Notes: generated by a model from the sequence alone, not told the origin. Positions 47,607-56,891 are shown, numbered from the stretch's first letter. The stretch is 64,000 nt of DNA from Clostridium simiarum (GCF_018919175.1 NZ_JAHLQL010000001.1:558001-622000); one strand, 5' to 3'. Program-made: numbers and translations.

Positions 47607-49517
47607 TTATTCTATAGATTTAATACTTAAAGAGATTCTCTTATTTTCTGTATTGCTTTCTAATATTTTTGCTTTTACTTGCTCCCCTATCTTTAACATA
47701 TCTGATGGCTTATTAACTCTTTTGTGACTTATTTCAGATATATGGACTAATCCATCTACACCTGGCTCTAATTCAATAAATGCTCCAAAATCAGCGAATC
47801 TAACAACCCTACCTAAAACTATGTTTCCTGTTGGATACTTTTGCTCTACATCTTTCCAAGGATCTTCTTTTAAGGCTTTAATACTTAATCCCAACTTTTT
47901 ATTTTCCTTATCTAATTCGATAATTTTAACATTTATCTTACTTCCAACCTTTAATGCATCAGAAGGTTTGTTCACCTTGCCCCAGGAGATTTCAGATACA
48001 TGTAATAGTCCATCTACACCCTCTACCTCTACAAAGGCCCCAAAACCAGTTAATCTTTTTACTACCCCTTCATAATCATCACCTAATTGGAAAGTTTCCC
48101 AAGCCTTTAATTCCATTTCAGCTTTTATTTTTTCTAATATGGCTCTTCTTGATATAACTATTTTTGTTTGTCTTTTTTCTTCACTAAACTCTATTACTTT
48201 TACTTTAAGAGTCTTACCTATATATTGACTTAAATCTTCTACATGGTGTAGTTCTATGTGTGATGCCGGTAAAAAAACCTTTACTCCATTATAATTTGCT
48301 ATTAATCCACCTTTAACCTCTTCAACTATTTTAACCTCTAATTCCTCATCATTACTATTCATCTTCTTTAGTTCATTAAAAGCCTTTTCTCTTTGTACCT
48401 CAATTCTTGAAAGAACCACATATCCATCTATATTAGTTCTGCTAATTACCTTAGCTTCTATTTCATCACCTACATTAAGAATATTTTTTAATTCCACCTC
48501 TTCTAAAGTTATTTCTTCTTTAGGTAACACCGCATCTGACTTGTATCCTATATTTACATATACCTCTTTTTCATTTACAGATATTATTTTACCCTTTACC
48601 AACTGACCTACAAATACACTGTTGTCGTTTTCCTCCATATATGCTAACTGCTCATTTATTTCAAAGTTCTTCTCTTCATTCATTTTATTTAATACCTCCT
48701 TTATAATCCAATCTGGTGTAGAAGCTCCTGCCGTAATTCCTATAGAATAGGGATTGTTGTTTTGTAGAAAGTTTTTAGGAATATCTTCTACAGTTTCTAT
48801 ATGTATAGTATCCTCACAATTGGCTTTGCATATTTCATATAACTTATTAGTATTAGAACTATGTCTGCCACCTATAACAACCATTTTATCTACAGATTCT
48901 GAAATTTTAAATGCATTTTTTTGCCTCACTTCTGTAGCCGAACATATAGTATTAAAAGCTATAAATTCCTTACATTCTTTAGCTACTGTGGCGATGACTT
49001 TCTCCCAATTCTCTTGTTTTTCTGTAGTTTGTGATACTACACACACCCTTTTAGGTAGAGAAACATCTACTTCTCCATTTTTAAATATAAATGCTTTATT
49101 ATTACACCATCCATTTATACCCTTAACTTCTGGATGATTTGGGTCACCTACTATTAGTATATCATATCCTAACTCAGAATATTTACTTACTTTATTTTGT
49201 ATATTTGATACGAACGGACATGTTAAATCAACAATATTAAACCCTTTTTCACTTAACTTAACATATGTATCTTTAGGTACACCATGAGACCTTATAACTA
49301 TAGTATCTCCCTCTTTAAGAGTTTCTAAATCTTCTAACTCTATAGGGAATATATTATTTTCTGTAAGATATTTTATTACACTTTCATTATGGATTAATGG
49401 CCCTAATGTATAAATATTTTTACTAAGATTTTTTTGAGTATTAATGGCATCCTCTACTGCTCTTTTTACACCAAAACAAAAGCCTGAGTTTTGAGATAAT
49501 ATTACTTGATTTTTCAT
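47607..49517 (-). CDS. ispH: IspH-ribosomal S1 fusion protein
   Basis: 636 residues. Residues 1-285 are IspH (LytB), the iron-sulfur enzyme making IPP and DMAPP at the end of the MEP pathway, with cluster cysteines C14 (GFCFGV), C100 (LTCPFV) and C192 (NTICSATEVRQ). From about 300 to the end are four S1 RNA-binding repeats; the last two carry GFGAFVEVEGVDGLLHVSEI and DFGAFIELEPGVDGLVHISE (given as partial motifs). The same fusion is annotated in other clostridia as IspH/30S protein S1. No stop or frameshift separates the parts. Downstream of cmk by 11 bases, matching the usual cmk-rpsA pairing. Confidence 0.95.
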   Translation of the reverse strand: MKNQVILSQNSGFCFGVKRAVEDAINTQKNLSKNIYTLGPLIHNESVIKYLTENNIFPIELEDLETLKEGDTIVIRSHGVPKDTYVKLSEKGFNIVDLTCPFVSNIQNKVSKYSELGYDILIVGDPNHPEVKGINGWCNNKAFIFKNGEVDVSLPKRVCVVSQTTEKQENWEKVIATVAKECKEFIAFNTICSATEVRQKNAFKISESVDKMVVIGGRHSSNTNKLYEICKANCEDTIHIETVEDIPKNFLQNNNPYSIGITAGASTPDWIIKEVLNKMNEEKNFEINEQLAYMEENDNSVFVGQLVKGKIISVNEKEVYVNIGYKSDAVLPKEEITLEEVELKNILNVGDEIEAKVISRTNIDGYVVLSRIEVQREKAFNELKKMNSNDEELEVKIVEEVKGGLIANYNGVKVFLPASHIELHHVEDLSQYIGKTLKVKVIEFSEEKRQTKIVISRRAILEKIKAEMELKAWETFQLGDDYEGVVKRLTGFGAFVEVEGVDGLLHVSEISWGKVNKPSDALKVGSKINVKIIELDKENKKLGLSIKALKEDPWKDVEQKYPTGNIVLGRVVRFADFGAFIELEPGVDGLVHISEISHKRVNKPSDMLKIGEQVKAKILESNTENKRISLSIKSIE

Positions 49518-49528
49518 AATTCGCTCCT

Positions 49529-50197
49529 TTATTTGGCTCCACTTACTAAAGAACTTTTTATATGTTCTGAAATCTTATTAACTACACCATCAATATTTAA
49601 ACCTGTAGTATCAATTTCTATGGCATCTTCAGCTTTTCTAAGTGGGTCTGTCTTCCTATTACTATCTAAATAATCTCTATTTATTATATCTTTTAATATA
49701 TCCTCATATTCCACCTTTAAGCCTTTATTTACTAATTCCTTATATCTTCTATTTGCTCTTTCCTCTGGAGAGGCTGTTAGAAAGAACTTAAAGGGTGCCT
49801 CTTTAAGAACTACTGTCCCTATATCTCTACCATCCATTATTACATCATACTGTTTTGACATATTCTGTTGTAATTTAACTAACTTTTTTCTTACTTCAGG
49901 TAAAGCAGCAAATTCTGATACTTTTTTACTAATTTCCGGAGAGGTTATCTTCTCTTCAACATCTTCATTATTTAATATCAACCTATCCTTATTAAAATAC
50001 ATATCCATTTTATCTATTAAATCACATAAGCCATCAATATCCTCTGAAGAAACATTTGTGCTTAGTGCCATTAATGTAACAGCTCTATACATAGCTCCTG
50101 TATTTATATACATAAGATTAAAATCCTTTGCTAATAACTTTGCAATGGTACTTTTTCCTGCTCCTGCTGGTCCGTCTATAGCTACTGATAATCTCAA
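49529..50197 (-). CDS. cmk: Cytidylate kinase
   Basis: 222 residues; phosphorylates CMP and dCMP. P-loop IDGPAGAGKSTIAK at 8-21, NTGAMYRA near 32, DGRDIGTVV near 122, and ERANRRYKEL lid region. The start is TTG (complement of 50195-50197) with AAAGGAG seven bases upstream, giving MRLSVAIDGPAG. Operon with aroH upstream and ispH/S1 downstream. Confidence 0.95.
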   Translation of the reverse strand: MRLSVAIDGPAGAGKSTIAKLLAKDFNLMYINTGAMYRAVTLMALSTNVSSEDIDGLCDLIDKMDMYFNKDRLILNNEDVEEKITSPEISKKVSEFAALPEVRKKLVKLQQNMSKQYDVIMDGRDIGTVVLKEAPFKFFLTASPEERANRRYKELVNKGLKVEYEDILKDIINRDYLDSNRKTDPLRKAEDAIEIDTTGLNIDGVVNKISEHIKSSLVSGAK

Positions 50198-50279
50198 AAT
50201 AATTCTCCTTTCAATGGTATTGGTATATAGTATTTATATATTCTATATAAAAAACTAAAATCCTTTAAGATAGTTTTTG

Positions 50280-50648
50280 TTAATGATTTAGGTCTGGTCT
50301 AAGTTTTTTAGCCTCTCTTAAATAGACGGATTGAAATGTATCTCTCCCATCTAAACATTCATATAAAACTAAAGTTCTAATGCATAAAGGCATATATTTA
50401 TCTGAATGCACCTCCATTTCATTGAAATGCATTATAGCGACGTTATTTAACCCTAATTCCTCTCTTATATATTTTCCTGGATATACTTTAGTTATATCTT
50501 TTGTGCAAGAAAAAAACACAGAAATTATATTTTCCTTATTCATATTATTAGTTTCAATAATTTGTTGAAACAATTCTATAGTTGCTTCTTTTATTAATTC
50601 TTCATCATCTTTGGCTATAGTTATAGCACCTCTAATAGCTATCATCAT
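50280..50648 (-). CDS. aroH: Chorismate mutase, AroH type
   Basis: About 122 residues; converts chorismate to prephenate for Phe and Tyr. IRGAITI at the start, SCTKDITKVYPGKYIRE in the middle, and the C-terminal AKKLRPDLN are AroH-fold features (trimeric, as in B. subtilis). Exact start is uncertain: ATG 50648 or 50645 fit the AGGGTGA site, GTG 50654 less so. Overlaps the end of the flavoprotein gene by 17 bases. Confidence 0.88.
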   Translation of the reverse strand: MMIAIRGAITIAKDDEELIKEATIELFQQIIETNNMNKENIISVFFSCTKDITKVYPGKYIREELGLNNVAIMHFNEMEVHSDKYMPLCIRTLVLYECLDGRDTFQSVYLREAKKLRPDLNH

Positions 50649-51867
50649 CTTCACCTACCCTACTTCCTGCAAGATAACCTGTAGATAAGGCTATTTGAAC
50701 ATTATATCCCCCTGTAAAAGCATCTACATCTATTACTTCTCCAGCAAAGTATAAGTTTTTAACCACTTTAGATTTCATTGTAGAAGGGTCTATCTCTAAA
50801 GTGTCAACTCCTCCAGCGGTAACTATAGCTTCCGCAATAGGTCTTAATCCCTTTACATCTAACTCCATATTTTTTAATATGTATACTAATTTTTTTCTTT
50901 CTTCTTTTGTAATTGCATTTACTTTTTTTTCAGGTTCTATATCACTAAGTTTTATTATAATAGGAATAAGTTTATTTGGGAGTAAATCCTCTAGAGAATT
51001 TTTAAAGTCCTTATTTATATATTTTATAAAGTCTTTCTGTATTCTTTTATCCAAAGTACTTTCATCAAGAGAAGGTTTTAAATCTATTTTCACTTTGTAC
51101 CCTTCCTTATTTTTTATAAATCTGCTAGCAGTTAAAACTATTGGTCCAGATATACCAAAATGAGTAAATAGCATTTCACCAAAATCTTTAAACAAAACCT
51201 TCTTGTCTTTAATAATGCTAAGCTCTATATTTTTTAAAGATAATCCTTGAAGCTCCTTTACCCACTGCTGCTTAATATCTATAGGCACTAAAGAAGGCTT
51301 AGGTTCTATTATATTATGTCCTAATTTCTTTGAAAATTTATAACCATCACCAGTGGAACCAGTTTGAGGATAAGAGACCCCTCCAGTAGCTAAAATGAAA
51401 TAATCTCCATTTAATTCTGTTCCATCTTCTAAAACAATAGAGTTTATTATTTTATCCTTATGTTTTATATCTTTAACTTTTGAGTTTAAAAGTACGTTAA
51501 CTCCTCTTTTATCTAACTCTTTGTGAAAGGCTCTTATTATATCTGATGATTTGTCTGATTCTGGGAACACTCTATCTCCACGCTCAACTTTTAATGCCAC
51601 TCCTAAGGATTCTAAAAAACTCATAACATCTTCATTAGTAAAAGTATAAAGTGAACTATATAGGAACTCGGGATTTCCAGGTATATAATCAAAAAAGTCA
51701 CCTATGCTTTTGGCATTAGTAACATTACATCTTCCTTTACCTGTAATGTATAATTTTTTACCTATTTTTTCATTTCCATCAACTAAGTAAACTAAGCCTT
51801 TTTCAGAAGCTTTAATTGTTGCCATTAATCCAGCTGGTCCTGCACCTATTACTATAATTTTTTTCAT
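50632..51867 (-). CDS. HI0933/YhiN-family FAD-dependent oxidoreductase
   Basis: 411 residues. Dinucleotide-binding motif VIGAGPAGLMA near residue 5, the family motifs KLYITGKGRCNVTNA near 37, LATGGVSYPQTGSTGDGY near 158, LFTHFGISGPIVL near 240 and the C-terminal LYFAGEVIDVDAFTGGYN. Reaction unknown for the family. First gene of the operon to aroH, cmk and ispH/S1, a common clostridial order. AGGAG precedes the ATG. Confidence 0.88.
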   Translation of the reverse strand: MKKIIVIGAGPAGLMATIKASEKGLVYLVDGNEKIGKKLYITGKGRCNVTNAKSIGDFFDYIPGNPEFLYSSLYTFTNEDVMSFLESLGVALKVERGDRVFPESDKSSDIIRAFHKELDKRGVNVLLNSKVKDIKHKDKIINSIVLEDGTELNGDYFILATGGVSYPQTGSTGDGYKFSKKLGHNIIEPKPSLVPIDIKQQWVKELQGLSLKNIELSIIKDKKVLFKDFGEMLFTHFGISGPIVLTASRFIKNKEGYKVKIDLKPSLDESTLDKRIQKDFIKYINKDFKNSLEDLLPNKLIPIIIKLSDIEPEKKVNAITKEERKKLVYILKNMELDVKGLRPIAEAIVTAGGVDTLEIDPSTMKSKVVKNLYFAGEVIDVDAFTGGYNVQIALSTGYLAGSRVGEDDDSY

Positions 51868-51969
51868 ATATTCAACTCCTAGTTTATAACTATATCAAAC
51901 TAGTTTAATGATAAACTTTGACAAAATATTTGTCAATTTATAATAAATTTATCCACTTAAAAATCTGAA

Positions 51970-52004
51970 AAAAACAGCTAAAACCTAAGGTTTTAGCTGT
52001 TTTT
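51970..52004 (-). terminator. Intrinsic terminator of gdh
   Basis: AAAAACAGCTAAAACC and GGTTTTAGCTGTTTTT form a perfect stem of 16 pairs with loop TAA; the - strand reads on into eight T. Ten bases after the gdh stop. Confidence 0.9.
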
Positions 52005-52013
52005 AATTATATT

Positions 52014-53381
52014 TTAGTAAATTCCTTGAGCGTACATAGCTTCTGCAACTTTTACGAAACCTGCAACGTTTGCACCTGCTACTAAGTTATATCCAAATCC
52101 ATATCTCTTAGAAACAGTCATTGCTGTATCATGTATGTTAATCATAATTTGATGTAATTTTTGATCTACTTCTTCTCTTGTCCAAGATAATCTCATGCTG
52201 TTTTGTGACATTTCTAATGCAGAAACTGCAACCCCTCCAGCATTAGCTGCTTTAGCAGGTCCAACTATAAGATTATTTTCTAAGAAGTACTTAACAGCTT
52301 CATTTGTACAAGGCATATTAGCTGCTTCACATACAAACTTAATTCCATTATCTACTATTTGTTTTGCATGCTCTAAATGAATATCATTTTGAGTAGCACA
52401 AGGCATTATTATATCAACTTTAACTCCCCATGGTTTTTCTCCCTTGAAGAATTGAACACCAAACTTTGTAGCATAATCTTCAACTTTATCTCTTCCAGAG
52501 TTTCTCATTTCTACTAAGTAATTTATTTTTTCTGGGGTAACAATTCCATCTGGGTCATAGATATATCCATCTGGTCCTGATAGTGTAACTACCTTTCCAC
52601 CTAAATCAGCTACCTTTTGGCATACTCCCCATGCAACATTACCAAATCCTGATACTGCTACTGTTTTACCCTTGAAATCTGTTCCTTCATGTTTTAATAT
52701 TTCCTGACAGAAGTAAGCAACACCAAATCCTGTTGCTTCTGGTCTTATTAAACTTCCACCATAGGAAAGTCCTTTACCAGTTAGCACACCATTTTGGAAA
52801 GCTCCTCTTATTCTTCTGTAATATCCATACATATAACCAACTTCTCTTGCTCCTACACCTATATCTCCTGCTGGAACGTCTACGTCTGGTCCTATATGTC
52901 TATATAATTCAGTCATAAAGCTTTCGCAGAACCTTCTGATTTCTCCATCTGATCTTCCTCTTGGATCAAAATCGGATCCACCTTTTCCTCCTCCTATTGG
53001 AAGTCCAGTTAATGAATTCTTTAATATTTGCTCAAAACCCAAGAATTTTATAATTCCTAAGTAAACTGAAGGATGGAATCTTATACCACCTTTGTAAGGC
53101 CCTATGCATCCATTAAATTGAACTCTGAATCCACGATTAACGTGTACATTTCCTTCATCATCTACCCAAGGCACTTTAAACATTATTTGTCTTTCAGGTT
53201 CACAAAATCTTTCAAGAAGATTTGCATCAATGTATTCTGGATGTTTTTCTAAAACTGGAGCTAAAGAATCTAAAACCTCTTCCACAGCTTGAATGAATTC
53301 TGGCTCCCCAGCATTCCTTTTCTTAACGTTTTCAATTACTTGTTCAATGTACTGAGATGGATTTAATCTTTGCTTTGTCAT
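52014..53381 (-). CDS. gdhA: Glutamate dehydrogenase (hexameric family I)
   Basis: 455 residues; interconverts glutamate and 2-oxoglutarate plus ammonia. GGIRFHPSVYLGIIKFLGFEQ core (quoted as RFHPSVYLGIIKFLGFEQ), catalytic-lysine loop LPIGGGKGGSDFDPRG, DVPAGDIGVG, and Rossmann motif VSGFGNVAWG near 245. Closely resembles the clostridial enzymes used in glutamate fermentation; NAD versus NADP use is not certain. Single gene with its own promoter, an inverted repeat in the leader and a strong terminator, as for a highly expressed gene. GGGGGT precedes the ATG. Confidence 0.95.
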   Translation of the reverse strand: MTKQRLNPSQYIEQVIENVKKRNAGEPEFIQAVEEVLDSLAPVLEKHPEYIDANLLERFCEPERQIMFKVPWVDDEGNVHVNRGFRVQFNGCIGPYKGGIRFHPSVYLGIIKFLGFEQILKNSLTGLPIGGGKGGSDFDPRGRSDGEIRRFCESFMTELYRHIGPDVDVPAGDIGVGAREVGYMYGYYRRIRGAFQNGVLTGKGLSYGGSLIRPEATGFGVAYFCQEILKHEGTDFKGKTVAVSGFGNVAWGVCQKVADLGGKVVTLSGPDGYIYDPDGIVTPEKINYLVEMRNSGRDKVEDYATKFGVQFFKGEKPWGVKVDIIMPCATQNDIHLEHAKQIVDNGIKFVCEAANMPCTNEAVKYFLENNLIVGPAKAANAGGVAVSALEMSQNSMRLSWTREEVDQKLHQIMINIHDTAMTVSKRYGFGYNLVAGANVAGFVKVAEAMYAQGIY

Positions 53382-53396
53382 TTTAATAATACCCCC

Positions 53397-53422
53397 TAAA
53401 ATGAATGTAATGCTTCATTTTA
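53397..53422. promoter_or_regulatory. Inverted repeat at the gdh transcription start
   Basis: TAAAATGAA and TTCATTTTA are exact nine-base arms with an eight-base spacer. A -10 element (TATAAT on the - strand) lies at 53424-53429, so the dyad covers the likely start and the 5' end of the mRNA. Operator or 5' stabilising hairpin. Confidence 0.6.
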
Positions 53423-53423
53423 C

Positions 53424-53453
53424 ATTATATTTGCATATCAAATTTCTTGACAC
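53424..53453 (-). promoter_or_regulatory. Probable gdh promoter
   Basis: -10 TATAAT at 53424-53429 (complement) with a weaker -35 GTGTCA at 53448-53453, spacer 18. Confidence 0.6.
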
Positions 53454-53530
53454 TATTAATATTCTATATTTAGTAAGGTATTCCTTCTTTTTTTCTAAAA
53501 AATTTTACTTTTGCAATGATTAACACAATT

Positions 53531-53565
53531 AAAAAGCAATCCTTCATTTTAATGCAGGATTGCTT
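53531..53565 (-). terminator. Intrinsic terminator of the RpiR gene
   Basis: AAGCAATCCT and AGGATTGCTT form ten pairs around a 12-base loop; the - strand continues TTTTTAATT. It separates the RpiR gene from the gdh promoter. Confidence 0.82.
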
Positions 53566-53571
53566 GTAAAA

Positions 53572-54450
53572 TTAATATCTATCCTCAATATTTTTATAAG
53601 AATAAACCTCGTATTCTTGCCAAATTTCCTCTAAATCATTATAAGTCTTTGAAATATTTTCTTTTTCTCTTAATCCAACTGCAATTATTAAAGCATTAAT
53701 AACGCTTAAAGGAGCCGCTAGTGAATCCACAAATGAGGCCATGTTACTTTGTGCTATTAATGTATAATCTGCTTGAGAGGCTAATGGAGATAACAAGCTA
53801 TCTGTTATAGCTACTACTTTAGCATTTCTACTTTGAGCATAAGTTAAAGCTTCAATAGTTCTTGTAGCATAACGTGGAAATCCTATTCCTATTACTAGAT
53901 CTCCCTCTCCTACTCTAATTATCTGTTCAAATATATCACTGATTCCATAGCCTACTACTTTAACATTATCTAGTATTACATTTAAGTAAAACCCTAAAAA
54001 TTCAGCTAAAGCAGTGGAGCTTCTTAATCCAATAATATAAATCCTTTTAGCATCAAAAATATTTTGTACAACATCTTCAAAGGTTTTATGATTAATTTTT
54101 TCAAGGGTAGATCTTATATTTTCCATATCAGCTTTTAATACACCTTTAAGAGCATTTTCTTCACTTATAAAATCATTAGCTAGTTCAATTCTTTGCACTG
54201 TAGTCAATTTGTTTTTAATTAATTCTTGTAAAGCTTTTTGAAGTTTAGGGTACCCACTAAATCCAAGTTCATTTGCAAATCTAACCACAGTGGATTCACT
54301 AACCCCTACACTTGTTCCTAATTTTGCAGCGGTCATAAAAGCTGCCTTATCATAATGCTTTAATATATATTCTGCAATTAATTTTTGACCCTTACTTAAT
54401 CTTGGAAACTTTACTTGAATCATTCTCATTAGATCTTGATTGCTTTCCAT
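53572..54450 (-). CDS. MurR/RpiR-family transcriptional regulator
   Basis: 292 residues. N-terminal RpiR helix-turn-helix at 1-80 (LSKGQKLIAEYIL, GTSVGVSESTVVRFANELGF), C-terminal SIS sugar-phosphate-sensing domain at about 120-270 (IYIIGLRSSTALAEF, VIGIGFPRYATRTIEA). Effector and targets unknown. ATG 54450 (complement) is taken because the family starts close to this point; the TTG at 54474 is possible, with AAAGGA between them. Directly upstream of gdh but with a terminator between. Confidence 0.85.
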   Translation of the reverse strand: MESNQDLMRMIQVKFPRLSKGQKLIAEYILKHYDKAAFMTAAKLGTSVGVSESTVVRFANELGFSGYPKLQKALQELIKNKLTTVQRIELANDFISEENALKGVLKADMENIRSTLEKINHKTFEDVVQNIFDAKRIYIIGLRSSTALAEFLGFYLNVILDNVKVVGYGISDIFEQIIRVGEGDLVIGIGFPRYATRTIEALTYAQSRNAKVVAITDSLLSPLASQADYTLIAQSNMASFVDSLAAPLSVINALIIAVGLREKENISKTYNDLEEIWQEYEVYSYKNIEDRY

Positions 54451-54603
54451 AAATATTTCCGTTCCTTTCTTCAATTTTATAAAAAAATGAAATATTTATT
54501 TCAGTTTATCATCTAATGAAAATTTATTCAATAAGTAATTCATTTTTTTGTTAATTAAACCCTTTAATCCATCTATATATTTTTTATAGAGTATTTTAGT
54601 GTA

Positions 54604-55143
54604 TTATTTTTTTTCAATTATTATAAGTGAAGGAGCATTAACTCTATTAAGCATCTCATGAATCATAACTCCATAGATATTCTTTTGCAAGGAGGAAACG
54701 TATTTTAATAATTCTTCTTTTTCCTTCTTACCTTCTGGGTGTCCACTATATATAGCTAAAGATATAATTCCTCCTGGATTTAAAAGTTCCAAACCTTGCT
54801 CTATACTAGTTAATGTAGAATCCCACTTAGTAGTTATACTTTTATCTCCACCAGGTAAAAAGCCTAGATTATACATTATGCAATCTACTCTATCCTCTAC
54901 ATGACTTTTTATAAACTCATGAGATTCTTCAATTAAAATAACATTAGGTATACTTTTCTCTTTATAACTTAATATAGCCTCATGCTGTATCTCAAAAGAA
55001 TATACCTTTTTAAAGTGTTCAGACAAGAAATCACTATCATTGCCATTTCCTAAAGTAGCATCTATTGCTACATTAAAATTATTTATATTATCCTTAATTA
55101 TTTTATGAGATAATAAACTTATATCCGCTGTATAATTAAACAT
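54604..55143 (-). CDS. mnmM: Class I methyltransferase, YtqB/MnmM family
   Basis: 179 residues, Rossmann SAM-binding fold: AIDATLGNGNDSDFLSEHF near 27 (motif I region), MYNLGFLPGGDKSITT near 90 and GGIISLAIYSGHPEGKKE near 124 are typical of the YtqB group. YtqB of B. subtilis has been assigned as MnmM, methylating the wobble uridine side chain of tRNA; I transfer that. Eleven bases after rluB, so same operon. Confidence 0.86.
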   Translation of the reverse strand: MFNYTADISLLSHKIIKDNINNFNVAIDATLGNGNDSDFLSEHFKKVYSFEIQHEAILSYKEKSIPNVILIEESHEFIKSHVEDRVDCIMYNLGFLPGGDKSITTKWDSTLTSIEQGLELLNPGGIISLAIYSGHPEGKKEKEELLKYVSSLQKNIYGVMIHEMLNRVNAPSLIIIEKK

Positions 55144-55154
55144 ATTTTATCTCC

Positions 55155-55865
55155 TTATAAAGAATTTATATAATCTAATTCTTCTTTATTTAACTGTCTC
55201 CATTTTCCTTTTTCTAAGTCACCCAACTTAATTTTACCTACAGATATTCTTTTTAATTCAATTACATCATGACCTAATGCAGAACACATCTTTCTAACTT
55301 GTCTATTTTTCCCCTCATGTATAGTAATTTCAACCAAAGATTTATCTTTATAAATTTCTTTAACTTCTATTTTAGCTTCTTTAGTTATATAACCTCCTAT
55401 GTCAACACCGTTTTTAAATTTATGAATTTCCATTTTGCTAAATATTCCTTTGGTTAAAGCCAAGTAGGTTTTCCCTACTACCTCTCTTGGATGTATTATT
55501 TTATTGTATATTTCCCCATCATTAGTAAGTAATAAAAGTCCAGAGCTATCATAGTCTAATCTGCCTATGGGGAATATTCTTTCTTTTACCTTTACTAAAT
55601 CTAATATGGTTTTCCTTCCTTTTTCATCTTTTAATGTAGTTACATATCCTTCAGGCTTATTTAGCATTATATATACCTTTTTATTTTCAGGAACTATAAG
55701 CTTATTATTTATATAAACTTTATCCTTATCTGGATTTACTTTAAAGCCAAGTTCTCTAATAACCTGGTTATTAACCTTTACAATTCCATCAAGAATATAT
55801 TCTTCACTTTTTCTTCTAGAAGCTACTCCACATCTTGCCATGTATTTTTGTAATCTTTCTTCCAT
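55155..55865 (-). CDS. rluB: Pseudouridine synthase RluB/RsuA family
   Basis: 236 residues. S4 RNA-binding domain at 1-60 (RLQKYMARCGVASRRKSEEYI), catalytic domain with active aspartate in GRLDYDSSGLLLLTNDG, and the closing EGKNRQVRKMCSALGHDV. Likely modifies 23S rRNA (RluB) though 16S (RsuA) cannot be excluded. Usually downstream of scpAB in Firmicutes, here not. Confidence 0.92.
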   Translation of the reverse strand: MEERLQKYMARCGVASRRKSEEYILDGIVKVNNQVIRELGFKVNPDKDKVYINNKLIVPENKKVYIMLNKPEGYVTTLKDEKGRKTILDLVKVKERIFPIGRLDYDSSGLLLLTNDGEIYNKIIHPREVVGKTYLALTKGIFSKMEIHKFKNGVDIGGYITKEAKIEVKEIYKDKSLVEITIHEGKNRQVRKMCSALGHDVIELKRISVGKIKLGDLEKGKWRQLNKEELDYINSL

Positions 55866-55934
55866 TAATTATTCAACTCCATCTTTTTACGTTCTATTAA
55901 GATTATATTTATTAATTGGATTAAAATCAATTTT

Positions 55935-55979
55935 TAGTTTACATTTTATTTTAATTAACATAATATTTATTATGTTAAT
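55935..55979. repeat. Copy B of the 40-base AT-rich repeat, full palindrome
   Basis: ATTAACATAATA (55954-55965) and TATTATGTTAAT (55968-55979) are perfect arms separated by TT, preceded by a stretch shared with 36602-36641. It sits in the divergent region between rluB and the endonuclease IV-like gene, where an operator would be expected. Confidence 0.62.
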
Positions 55980-56044
55980 ATTTGAAGTTTTCTATTGGTT
56001 TTTGATATACTTTACTTATATTTTATATAGAAAAGGAGTATACT

Positions 56045-56869
56045 ATGGACAAACTTTTATTTGGTATATCTGGGTTACCCCTAGGAGAAAATAATGAAAA
56101 ATTTAATTATTCTACAGGAATAACATATCTTAAAAGTATTGGGTTAGATGCAATGGAGCTCCCCTTTGTTAGATCTGTTAATATCACAAATAAAAATAGA
56201 GATTCTGTAATAAAATCAAAAATTGAAAGCGACTTTTATCTTTCAGCTCATGGATCATATCTCATAAACTTAAATGCTGAAGAGGAAGAAAAGAAAGTGA
56301 AATCAAGAGAAAGAATCGAAAAAGGTGCTGAAGCATTACTATCTGTAGGTGGTGTTAGTTTAATTTTTCATCCTGGCTACTATCTTAATAGTTCTAAAGT
56401 TGATACCTATAATAGCATAAAAAAAGAGCTTATGAAACTCCCTAAGTCTAATATAGTTTACAGATTGGAGACTACTGGAAAAGGTACTCAGTTTGGTACT
56501 GTAGAAGAAATAGTTAGTTTATCTAAAGAATTACCCCATTGTAAACCTTGTATAGATTTTTCTCATGTCCATGCTAGAGGTAATGGCTGCTTAAAAGATT
56601 ATAAAGATTTTGCTAATATCTTGGAATACATATTATCTAATTTAGGTGAGGATGGTATAAAGGATATGCACATACACCTTTCTGGGATAAATTATGGATT
56701 AAAGGGCGAAAAAAATCACCTTCCTTTTGAAGAAAGTGATTTTAATTATAAAGCTTGTCTAAAAGCATTTGCAGATTACGATGTAAAAGGTTGCGTAATA
56801 TGTGAAAGTCCAATTTTAGAGAAAGATGCTTTATTACTAAAAAGTTTTTATGAAAATTTATTTATATAA
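56045..56869 (+). CDS. Endonuclease IV-like TIM-barrel protein
   Basis: 274 residues, AP endonuclease family 2 (xylose isomerase-like TIM barrel). Metal-ligand motifs of Nfo are recognisable in order: SAHGSYLINL, FHPGYY, RLETTGKGTQFGT, CIDFSHVHARG, DMHIHLSG and CESP. It could be a true deoxyribonuclease IV acting on abasic sites or a sugar isomerase-like relative; the EN-IV order of motifs favours the first. AAAGGAG precedes ATG 56045. Confidence 0.8.
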   Translation: MDKLLFGISGLPLGENNEKFNYSTGITYLKSIGLDAMELPFVRSVNITNKNRDSVIKSKIESDFYLSAHGSYLINLNAEEEEKKVKSRERIEKGAEALLSVGGVSLIFHPGYYLNSSKVDTYNSIKKELMKLPKSNIVYRLETTGKGTQFGTVEEIVSLSKELPHCKPCIDFSHVHARGNGCLKDYKDFANILEYILSNLGEDGIKDMHIHLSGINYGLKGEKNHLPFEESDFNYKACLKAFADYDVKGCVICESPILEKDALLLKSFYENLFI

Positions 56870-56891
56870 GGAGAGCTTCTGCTCTCCTTAT
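56866..56891 (+). terminator. Terminator-like hairpin at the end of the endonuclease gene
   Basis: ATAAGGAGAGC and GCTCTCCTTAT pair over 11 positions with loop TTCT. No long T-run follows (ATTATC). Overlaps the stop codon. Confidence 0.6.

Noticed and set aside
47607..49517. Frameshift or missing stop joining ispH and rpsA
   Set aside because: The linker is in frame, of normal composition, and the same fusion is known in other clostridia.
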